Positions 1-5,951 of a stretch of 6,775 nt of DNA are shown in pieces. Made by a program: the position numbers and the translations under genes. The DNA is from Acidimicrobiia bacterium (GTDB lineage: Bacteria; Actinomycetota; Acidimicrobiia; Spongiisociales; UBA5794): NCBI GenBank assembly GCA_013695075.1, contig JACDBE010000230.1, positions 1 through 6,775 of the forward strand, written 5' to 3'. The notes beneath the pieces were generated by a model. That model was not told the DNA's origin and ran no database searches. It saw only the letters and a program-made list of their open reading frames with translations. The stretch's first letter is position 1, and each line of letters starts with the position of its first letter.

Positions 1-209
1 GGGTGGTCACCGCGCCGATGCAGGGCACCATCGTCAAGGTCAATCACGGTGCCGGCGACACCGTGTCCGCCGGCGACCCGCTTTGCGTCCTCGAGGCGAT
101 GAAGATGGAGAACGAGATCGTGTCGCCGGTCGACGGGGCCATCGTCGACTTGCGCATCCAGCCCGGTGACACCGTCGCCTCCGGCTCGGTCCTCATGGTG
201 GTGCGGTAG
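1..209 (+). CDS. Biotin carboxyl carrier domain, C-terminal end of an acyl-CoA carboxylase alpha subunit (5'-truncated by window edge)
   Basis: Only the last 68 or so codons are present, and the reading frame is open through the left edge, so the true start is outside the window. The fragment is a complete biotinyl/lipoyl-attachment fold. The biotinylation motif EAMKMEN is visible, with the acceptor lysine encoded at 102-104 and 34 residues between it and the C-terminus, the usual spacing for biotin carboxyl carrier domains. The second half (SPVDGAIVDL, then PGDTV) is the pseudo-symmetric repeat of the hammerhead fold. In actinobacteria this domain normally ends a fused biotin carboxylase/BCCP alpha subunit of acetyl- or propionyl-CoA carboxylase. 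A stand-alone BCCP or a decarboxylase/pyruvate carboxylase tail cannot be excluded from this fragment. The neighbouring methylmalonyl-CoA mutase favours a propionyl-CoA carboxylase role, by inference. The gene ends with TAG and faces the minus-strand operon. Confidence 0.9.
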   Translation, partial: VVTAPMQGTIVKVNHGAGDTVSAGDPLCVLEAMKMENEIVSPVDGAIVDLRIQPGDTVASGSVLMVVR

Positions 210-211
210 CA

Positions 212-228
212 CGGGTGGGCACCACCCG
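212..228. terminator. Candidate bidirectional terminator hairpin between convergent genes
   Basis: A perfect inverted repeat, CGGGTGG then GCA then CCACCCG, gives a 7-bp GC-rich stem with a 3-nt loop. It sits 2 bp after the stop codon of the carboxylase gene and 18 bp beyond the stop of the minus-strand flavoprotein gene. No T-tract follows on either strand, so it is not a canonical intrinsic terminator. U-poor hairpins are common at convergent gene ends in high-GC actinobacteria. Position supports the call; function is inferred. Confidence 0.5.
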
Positions 229-240
229 GAACGACGAGGG

Positions 241-249
241 CTACTACTA
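241..249 (-). other. Triple in-frame tandem TAG stop codons ending the flavoprotein gene
   Basis: Read on the minus strand, the last sense codon GAG (250-252) is followed by TAG, TAG, TAG (249-247, 246-244, 243-241), all in frame. The second and third lie outside the annotated CDS. This is a direct reading of the sequence. Backup stops against read-through are one explanation and a small trinucleotide expansion is another. Confidence 0.85.
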
Positions 250-1611
250 CTCAGCGGCCTCCACGATGCTCTCTGACATCGACGGGTGGGCCATGAGTGT
301 CTCCACCAGCTGGTCGACCCGGAGCCGGGCCTGGGCGGCCAGCGCGATGGGGGCGATCAGCTCGGAGGCGTAGCGGCCCACCACGGTCCCACCCAGCACC
401 ACCCTGGTGGCCGGGTCGGACACCACCTTGACGAACCCGCGGGGGCTGGCCTGGATCAGGGCCCTCGGGTTGGCGGCGAAGGGCACCTTGGTGATGCGGA
501 CCTTGCGCCCGACGGCGGCGGCGTCGACCTCCTCCAACCCCACCGAGGCGATCTCGGGGTCGGTGAAGATGGCCTGGGTCACCTTGCCGTAGTCGAGCGG
601 GGTCACCTCGTGGCCCATGGCGTGGCGGGCGATCTTCCTGCCCTGCATCGCCGCCACCGACGACAACGGCATCTGCCCGGTGACGTCGCCGGCGGCGTAG
701 ATGTGGGGCACCGAGGTGCGCTGCCATTCGTCGACCTCGATGTACCCGTGGTCGGTCTTGACCCCGATGGCGTCGAGCCCGAGATCCTCGCTGTTCGGGG
801 TCAAACCAACGGCCAGCAGGACATGGCTGCCGGCGATGGTACGCCCGTCGTCGGTGTCTACCTCGACCCCGCCGCCGATCAACCTGGCCGATTCGGCCCG
901 CGCCCCCTTGTACAGCCGCACCCCTCGCTCCAGGAAGTTCTCCTCGAGGGCCGCGGCTACCTCGGCGTCACGGTGCGGGAGCACGTGGTGCCGGCTCACC
1001 AGCAGGGTGACCCTCGATCCCAGGCTGGAGAAGATGTGCACCATCTCCACCCCGGTGACCCCGGAACCCACGATGATGACGTGTTCGGGCAGCTCGGGCA
1101 GGCCGTAGGCGTGGCGGGTGGTGAGGATGCGCTCGCCATCAACCGGCGCCCACTCGGGTACCCACGGCCTTGACCCGGTGGACACCAGCGCCACGTCGAA
1201 GGGGATGCGGCGTGTCCCCCCCTCGGTGTCGACCTCGACGGTGTTGGCATCGGCGAACCGCCCCCGCCCCGACACCAGCTCGACCCCCTGGGAGCGCAGC
1301 ATGTCGGTGGCACCCTTGGCCAGGGTCCCGGTGATGGCGCCGAGATGCTCGCCGAGGCGGGTCATGTCGAGACCGACATGGCCGGCGTCGCTCAACCCCA
1401 CCTCGGCGGCCATGCGGATGGCTGCCAGCCGGGTGGAGCTGGCCACCATCGCCTTGGAGGGGATGCAGTCCCACAGATGGGCGGCGCCACCGACGATGGC
1501 GTCCTCCACCAGGGTCACCGCCGCCCCCAGCGTCGCCGCTCCGGTGGCGGCGGCGTTGCCCCCCGGTCCCCCACCAATCACCACCAGCCGCAGATGGTTC
1601 TCTCGTTGCAT
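247..1611 (-). CDS. lpdA: LpdA-like NAD(P)H:quinone / pyridine nucleotide-disulfide family flavoprotein oxidoreductase
   Basis: A 454-residue protein with the full class I flavoprotein disulfide reductase layout. It has an N-terminal FAD Rossmann motif GGGPGG (residues 13-18), an NAD(P) Rossmann motif GSGVTG (182-187), the second FAD motif YAAGD (305-309) and a C-terminal dimerisation domain beginning near FTDPEIASVG (349-358). In the redox motif GGAAHLWDCIPSK (41-53) the first cysteine of the usual CxxxxC pair is replaced by Ala44 and only Cys49 remains, so the normal active-site disulfide cannot form. Mycobacterium tuberculosis LpdA (Rv3303c), a quinone reductase and not a lipoamide dehydrogenase, has the same loss, and general similarity along the chain supports this assignment. 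Unlike that protein as I recall it, the C-terminal His442-Glu447 pair (HPSMSE) is kept. The loop after the second strand of the NAD(P) domain (LLVSRHH, 203-209) lacks the acidic residue typical of NADH enzymes, hinting at NADPH. It starts 9 nt after the mutase stop, so it is probably co-transcribed with only a weak ribosome site. Three TAG codons in tandem end the gene. Confidence 0.9.
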   Translation of the reverse strand: MQRENHLRLVVIGGGPGGNAAATGAATLGAAVTLVEDAIVGGAAHLWDCIPSKAMVASSTRLAAIRMAAEVGLSDAGHVGLDMTRLGEHLGAITGTLAKGATDMLRSQGVELVSGRGRFADANTVEVDTEGGTRRIPFDVALVSTGSRPWVPEWAPVDGERILTTRHAYGLPELPEHVIIVGSGVTGVEMVHIFSSLGSRVTLLVSRHHVLPHRDAEVAAALEENFLERGVRLYKGARAESARLIGGGVEVDTDDGRTIAGSHVLLAVGLTPNSEDLGLDAIGVKTDHGYIEVDEWQRTSVPHIYAAGDVTGQMPLSSVAAMQGRKIARHAMGHEVTPLDYGKVTQAIFTDPEIASVGLEEVDAAAVGRKVRITKVPFAANPRALIQASPRGFVKVVSDPATRVVLGGTVVGRYASELIAPIALAAQARLRVDQLVETLMAHPSMSESIVEAAE

Positions 1612-1620
1612 GTCTCGATC

Positions 1621-3221
1621 TCAGGAGGCGGGTCGGTGGCGGCCGAAGACGTCGCGCAACACGTCGGAAACCTCGCCCAGGGTGGCCATCTCACCCAGGG
1701 CCGCCTTCATGGCGGGGAGCAGGTTGCCGCCACCCTCGGCCACCTCCCTGACCTCGTCGAGCGCCTTGTCGACGGCGGCGGCGGTGCGGCGCTCCCGCAC
1801 CACGGCGGTGCGGCGCTGCTGGGCGACCTCGAGCGAGGGATCGATCACCAGCGGCGGGGTCAGTGCCTCGTCGCTGGCCACGAACCGGTTGACCCCGACC
1901 TGCACCGCCGCTCCCTGCTCCATGGCGGTGGCCACGGCGTAGGCCGCTTCCTCGATCTGGGACTGCGGGAACCCGGCCTCGATGGCGGCCACCGCACCGC
2001 CCAGGTCGTCGATGCGCTCGATGAGGGCAACCGCCTCCGCTTCCACGGCGTCCGTCAAGGTCTCCACGAAGTACGACCCGGCCAGTGGGTCGACGGTGTC
2101 GGCCACCCCGGACTCGTAACCAAGGATCTGTTGGGTACGCAGGGCGATGGTGGCGGAGGTGGTGGTGGGGAGCCCCAGCGCCTCGTCGTAGGCGTTGGTG
2201 TGCAGCGACTGGGTGCCACCCAACACTGCCGCCAAAGCCTGGTACGAGGTGCGAACCACGTTGTTGAGCGGCTGCTGGGCGGTGAGCGTCGACCCCGCCG
2301 TCTGGGTGTGGAACCGCATCTTCCAAGCGGCCTCGGTGGTGGCGCCCACCCGCTCTCGCATGAGCCGGGCCCACAGCCTGCGGGCGGCGCGGAACTTGGC
2401 CACCTCCTCGAACAGGTAGTTGTGCGAGTTCCAGAAGAACGACACCCGGGGGCGAAGTCGTCCACGTCGAGCCCGGCGGCCACCGCCGCCTCCACGTACG
2501 CCAGCCCGTTGGCGATGGTGAAGGCCACCTCCTGGGCGGCGGTGGATCCCGCCTCCCTGATGTGATAGCCGCTGATGGAGATGGTGTTCCACCGCGGCAG
2601 CCGCTCGGCGCAGTAGGCGAACAGGTCGGTGACCAGCCGCATCGACGCCGCCGGTGGATATATGTAGGTACCCCGGGCGATGTACTCCTTGAGGATGTCG
2701 TTCTGCACCGTCCCGGTGATGCGGTCAGGGGATATCCCCTGCTCCTCGGCGACCAGCTCGTACAGCAGCAGCAGGATGGCGGCGGTGGCGTTGATCGTCA
2801 TCGAGGTGGATACCTCGCCCAGCGGAATGCCGTCGAACAGGGCCCGCATGTCGTCGAGGCTGTCGATGGCCACCCCGACCTTGCCCACCTCGCCGCTCGC
2901 CATGGGGTGGTCCGAGTCATAGCCCATCTGGGTGGGCAGGTCGAAGGCGACCGAGAGCCCGGTCTGGCCGGCGTCGAGCAGGGCGTGGAACCGCCGGTTG
3001 GTCTCCCCGGCGTCGCCGAAGCCGGCGTACTGGCGCATGGTCCACAACCGGCCCCGGTACATCGTCTGGTGCGGACCCCGGGTGTAGGGAAAGCCGCCGG
3101 GATCGCCGAGCTGGACCGCGGGATCCCAGCCATCGAGATCGGACGCCACGTACCGGGCGGCGATGGTGAAGCCGCTGGTGGTGCGACGATCCTCTGCGTT
3201 ACCTTGCGGCATCCCTATCAT
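1621..3221 (-). pseudogene. Methylmalonyl-CoA mutase large subunit, B12-binding domain absent, split by a one-base frameshift
   Basis: Two overlapping frames encode one acyl-CoA mutase TIM barrel. The N-terminal part lies at 2448-3221; left in its own frame it runs on as nonsense to a stop at 2055. The C-terminal part lies at 1621-2447. Adding one C to the run at 2448-2452 joins DDFAP to RVSFFWNSHN, exactly the family consensus, giving about 533 residues. Numbered from the chosen start, Tyr65 (MRQYAG), Arg183 (YIARGTYIYPP) and His220 (SGYHIREAG) match Propionibacterium MCM Tyr89, Arg207 and His244. The Tyr/Arg pair marks methylmalonyl-CoA specificity; isobutyryl-CoA mutase has Phe/Gln and 2-hydroxyisobutyryl-CoA mutase has Ile/Gln. 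The protein stops after DVFGRHRPAS with no DxHxxG cobalamin domain, so a separate small subunit is needed; none is in this window. The reaction is (R)-methylmalonyl-CoA to succinyl-CoA. The start is uncertain: ATG at 3221 or 3212 gives a normal-length leader before RTTSG, while ATG at 3311 is longer but has a better upstream ribosome-site match. It may be a real mutation or a sequencing indel. Confidence 0.85.
2448..2452 (-). other. Frameshift site in the mutase gene (five-base homopolymer, six expected)
   Basis: On the minus strand the sequence reads GAC TTC GCC CCC GGG TGT. Conserved mutases need A-P-R-V-S-F-F here, that is GCC CCC CGG GTG TCG TTC, so exactly one C (a plus-strand G) is missing from the run. 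Strong homology runs up to Pro in one frame and resumes at Arg/Val in the other with no gap, which places the indel in or next to this run. Longer runs elsewhere in the window stay in frame: seven C at 1216-1222 in the flavoprotein gene and six C at 4127-4132 in the PBP gene. Confidence 0.85.
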
Positions 3222-3309
3222 GCCCCGATCGGCCGGGCCGGCATGGTACTCGGGAACCCTGGGGCCGGATGAGGCGTCGTATCCCTTACAGGCCCGGTAT
3301 CGATCCGTC
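3222..3309. promoter_or_regulatory. Divergent intergenic region between the mutase operon and the PBP gene
   Basis: These 88 bp separate the 5' ends of two divergent genes and should hold both promoters if the chosen starts are right. I see no confident -35/-10 pair and no clear operator repeat. The only -10-like string ahead of the PBP is TATCGA at 3298-3303, a poor match to TANNNT. The palindrome TCATGA at 3308-3313 supplies an ATG on each strand. The region read as mutase codons has noticeably more A/T at third positions than the mutase body, which argues that it is mostly non-coding. Confidence 0.35.
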
Positions 3310-5853
3310 ATGAATCCCAACCTTCACCTCACCGAGCGGGACGAGCGCCGAGGCAGACGCCTCCCGGCGCTGGCGCTGTTGGCCGTCGTCGCCCTCCTCT
3401 CCTCGGCGATGACCGGGCTGTTCGGGTTCCTCGAGATCAACGCCGCATACGGGACCGCCCGGGACCTGGAGGCGGCCTACATCTGCGACGCCGACCAGTT
3501 CGATCTGACCTTCCCCAACCTCTCCCGGCTATCGGAGGTGTACACCTCCGATGGAGCCCTGCTCGGTCAGCTCACCGAGCGCAACAGCCAACCGGTGTCG
3601 ATCAACCGGGTCCCCGAAGTGGTGCGCAACGCCGTGCTCGCCGCAGAGGACGCCGACTTCTACGAGCACGAGGGTCTCGATTTCAAGGGAATCCTGCGGG
3701 CGGCGCTGGAGAACTTCCGCAGCGACGCCGGGCTGCAGGGAGGCTCCACCATCACCCAGCAGGTGGTGAAGAAGAGCTTCCTCACCAACGAGGTAACCCT
3801 GGAGCGCAAGATCTGTGAGGGGGTGGTGGCCGCCGAACTGGAGCACCGCTACACCAAGGACCAGATCCTGGAGTTCTACATCAACTCGGTGTTCTACGGG
3901 GCCAACGCCTACGGGATCAAGGCCGCCTCCCAGGAGTACTTCCACAAGCCGCTGCGGGCGCTGAGCATCGCCGAGGCCGCCACCATCGTGGTCCCCATCC
4001 GCAACCCCAGCTTCTACAACATCCGCACCGAGCCCGAGCGGGTGCTGCGCGCCCGCAATGACGTCATCGACAACATGGCCGAGGAGGGCTTCATCACCAT
4101 CGAGGAGGCCATCAAGGCCAAGCGCACCCCCCTGGAGCCGGCGCCACATCGCGAGCTCCTCGCCACCAACCCCGAGATCCTCATCGCCGCCAAGGAGGAG
4201 CTCCTCAACGACAGCCGCTACAACCTTGGCGCCAGCTATGCCGAACGCAAGCAGGCGCTGTTCGGCTGCCCCGCCAACGACACCGAGTGCACCGGTGGTG
4301 GTGGGCTGCGGGTCACCATCACCGTCAACAAGACGTGGAACGACGAGGCCACCCGGATCCTGCGCACCTGGTTCCAGGAGGAGGGTGGGCCCACCGGAGC
4401 CATCGCCATGCTCGACAACGACACCGGCGCCCTGCGGGTGATGGCCTCCGGGCTCGAGTTCGGTACCGACATCGAGGCCGGGCAGCGCCCGTACGACATC
4501 GTCACCAAGGGCCGCCGCCAGGCCGGCTCGGCCTTCAAGCCGATGACGCTGGTGGCCGCCATGGAGCAGGGCTCCCAGGAGGGCTGGGACATCACCCTGG
4601 GGACGTTCTGGGATGCCTCCAGCCCCCAGGAGCTCGACTGCGGGTACATCTGCAGCGAGGAGGGCAACATCTGGACGGTGCGCAATGCCGGTGAGGGTGG
4701 TACCGGGGTGATGAGCCTCGAGGAGGCCACCTACAACTCGACCAACACGGTGTTCGCCCAGGTGTCGCTGGCGGTGGGGCCGGCGGCGTCGGTGGAGATG
4801 GCGCACCGGCTGGGGATCGAGTCGCCGTTGAACGCGGTGCCGTCGATCGCCCTCGGTGCCGAAGCGGTGAGCCCGTTCGAGATGGCGGCTGCCTACTCCA
4901 CCATCGCCAACTACGGCGAGCGGGTCGAGCCGTACCTGATCGAACGCATCGAGACCGTGGGGGGCGAGGTCCTCTACCAGCACGAGGTCACCTCCGAGCA
5001 GGTGATCGAGCCATCGCTGGGTGCCGCCGTGGTGTCCACACTGGAAAAGGTGGTGTGCTGCGGTACCGCCACCCGGGCCGACATCGACCGCCCCCAGGCG
5101 GGCAAGACCGGCACCGCCCAGAACTTCCGTGACGTCTGGTATGTGGGGTTCATCCCCCAGTTCACCACCGCGGTGTGGTCCGGTTACCCCGACGCCCAGA
5201 TCGAGATGGTGGACTTCTCGGTTTATGACGAGGCGGCGGGAGCCTCCCAGTACTTCTCGCGGGCATACGGTGGGACCCTGACCGCCCCCATCTGGGCCCA
5301 CTTCATGCGCTACGTCACCGCCGACCTTCCCGTCGAGGACTTCCCCGAGGCGCCCTCCGGCACCAGCGAGTGGTTCCGCATCCCCACCACCATCGTCCCC
5401 GATGTCAGCGGGTTGGGCGAGGAAGAGGCGGGCAGCGTCATCGCCAAGGCCGGGCTGCGACCCAGCTTCGTGGAGGCGGCATCCACCGCACCCGAGGGGA
5501 CCTTCCTCGGGCAGAGCCCGGGCGCAGGGGCCGAGGTCGAACAGGGGACCACCGTCACCGTGAGCTACTCCTCCGGGGTCGTCCCGGTGGTGCCCAACCT
5601 GCTGGGGCTGGCCGCTGACGAGGTGGCGGGGGCGGTGTCCTCATACAACGCCGATACCGGTCTCGACCTGAGCTTCGTCATCGCCGGCACCCCGGTGGGG
5701 AACCCGGCCAACATCGGCATCGTGGTACGCACCGACCCGGCGCCGGGTGCCTCCATCTCTTCGGGGGGCACCATCACGGTGTACGTCGGCGAACCTGGAC
5801 CGCCGCCGCCGCCGGAGCCACCTCCCGAGGAACCCCCGCCGCGCGACGGTTGA
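3310..5853 (+). CDS. Class A bifunctional penicillin-binding protein (GT51 glycosyltransferase + transpeptidase) with two PASTA domains
   Basis: An 847-residue peptidoglycan synthase that polymerises lipid II and cross-links stem peptides outside the membrane. It has a short basic cytoplasmic N-terminus and a single membrane anchor at about residues 18-41. The GT51 domain (about 75-275) has catalytic Glu113 in EDADFYEHEG, the GGSTITQQ motif (144-151), and Glu170 in the RKICE motif followed by ILEFYINSVFYG. The transpeptidase domain (about 360-670) has SAFK (Ser407 nucleophile, Lys410), STN (477-479) and KTGT (599-602), so both activities look intact. Two PASTA repeats follow (about 695-755 and 757-828), then a proline-rich tail of about 19 residues. 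Cysteines at 59, 320, 327, 444, 448, 583 and 584 probably lie outside the membrane and may form disulfides. I chose ATG 3310 because an open frame extending upstream to 3163 would overlap the mutase coding region and place an unrelated leader before the basic/TM start. The ribosome site is weak. The architecture resembles actinobacterial PonA1/PonA2-type proteins, where one PASTA is what I recall for PonA2. Confidence 0.95.
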   Translation: MNPNLHLTERDERRGRRLPALALLAVVALLSSAMTGLFGFLEINAAYGTARDLEAAYICDADQFDLTFPNLSRLSEVYTSDGALLGQLTERNSQPVSINRVPEVVRNAVLAAEDADFYEHEGLDFKGILRAALENFRSDAGLQGGSTITQQVVKKSFLTNEVTLERKICEGVVAAELEHRYTKDQILEFYINSVFYGANAYGIKAASQEYFHKPLRALSIAEAATIVVPIRNPSFYNIRTEPERVLRARNDVIDNMAEEGFITIEEAIKAKRTPLEPAPHRELLATNPEILIAAKEELLNDSRYNLGASYAERKQALFGCPANDTECTGGGGLRVTITVNKTWNDEATRILRTWFQEEGGPTGAIAMLDNDTGALRVMASGLEFGTDIEAGQRPYDIVTKGRRQAGSAFKPMTLVAAMEQGSQEGWDITLGTFWDASSPQELDCGYICSEEGNIWTVRNAGEGGTGVMSLEEATYNSTNTVFAQVSLAVGPAASVEMAHRLGIESPLNAVPSIALGAEAVSPFEMAAAYSTIANYGERVEPYLIERIETVGGEVLYQHEVTSEQVIEPSLGAAVVSTLEKVVCCGTATRADIDRPQAGKTGTAQNFRDVWYVGFIPQFTTAVWSGYPDAQIEMVDFSVYDEAAGASQYFSRAYGGTLTAPIWAHFMRYVTADLPVEDFPEAPSGTSEWFRIPTTIVPDVSGLGEEEAGSVIAKAGLRPSFVEAASTAPEGTFLGQSPGAGAEVEQGTTVTVSYSSGVVPVVPNLLGLAADEVAGAVSSYNADTGLDLSFVIAGTPVGNPANIGIVVRTDPAPGASISSGGTITVYVGEPGPPPPPEPPPEEPPPRDG

Positions 5854-5855
5854 AC

Positions 5856-5885
5856 GGTGGCTCAGGCGGCGGGGGCTGAGCCGTC
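5856..5885 (+). terminator. Candidate terminator hairpin after the PBP gene
   Basis: GGCTCAG (5859-5865) pairs perfectly with CTGAGCC (5876-5882) around a 10-nt G-rich loop. Two G-T wobbles and one G-C pair can extend the stem to 5856/5885. It starts within 3 nt of the PBP stop codon. No T-run follows, so termination efficiency is uncertain. Confidence 0.5.
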
Positions 5886-5938
5886 CGCCAGCGAACTTTG
5901 AGCATGCGGCCAGAGCTCGCCCCCCCTCCCGCACGCGC

Positions 5939-5944
5939 TAGCGT
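5939..5944 (+). promoter_or_regulatory. Possible -10 element (TAGCGT) for a leaderless ABC exporter transcript
   Basis: TAGCGT fits the actinobacterial -10 pattern TANNNT and ends 7 nt before the ATG at 5952, the spacing that would put the transcription start at or next to the start codon. No Shine-Dalgarno match lies ahead of that ATG, which agrees with leaderless translation. No -35 hexamer is evident at 17-18 bp. The site is short, so chance occurrence is quite possible. Confidence 0.35.
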
Positions 5945-5951
5945 CGCCGGC

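Noticed and set aside
51..77. Short direct repeat of GCCGGCGAC in the biotinyl domain
   Set aside because: It encodes Ala-Gly-Asp twice within the conserved fold, so it is a by-product of protein sequence and codon bias.
286..1173. Long plus-strand open frame antisense to the flavoprotein gene
   Set aside because: A Gly/His/Asp-rich translation with no motifs; the minus strand encodes a full flavoprotein with FAD, NAD(P) and dimerisation motifs.
2055..2447. Continuation of the mutase N-terminal frame past the frameshift as a real C-terminus
   Set aside because: After Pro at 2448-2450 the frame becomes Arg/Pro/Ser/Thr-rich nonsense, while the other frame continues the conserved mutase sequence without a gap.
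1345..2565. A 406-codon plus-strand open frame spanning the flavoprotein/mutase junction
   Set aside because: It crosses two well-supported minus-strand genes and translates to compositionally biased sequence without domains.
3163..3309. Upstream extension of the PBP by 49 residues to ATG 3163
   Set aside because: It would run antisense over the start of the mutase gene, and the extra leader is unlike the short basic N-terminus plus membrane anchor expected for this family.
3529..5301. A 590-codon open frame antisense to the PBP gene
   Set aside because: It is the complementary-frame shadow of a GC-rich gene. The product is low-complexity (His, Gly, Asp, Val rich) with no recognisable domain, while the sense strand carries every GT51 and transpeptidase motif.
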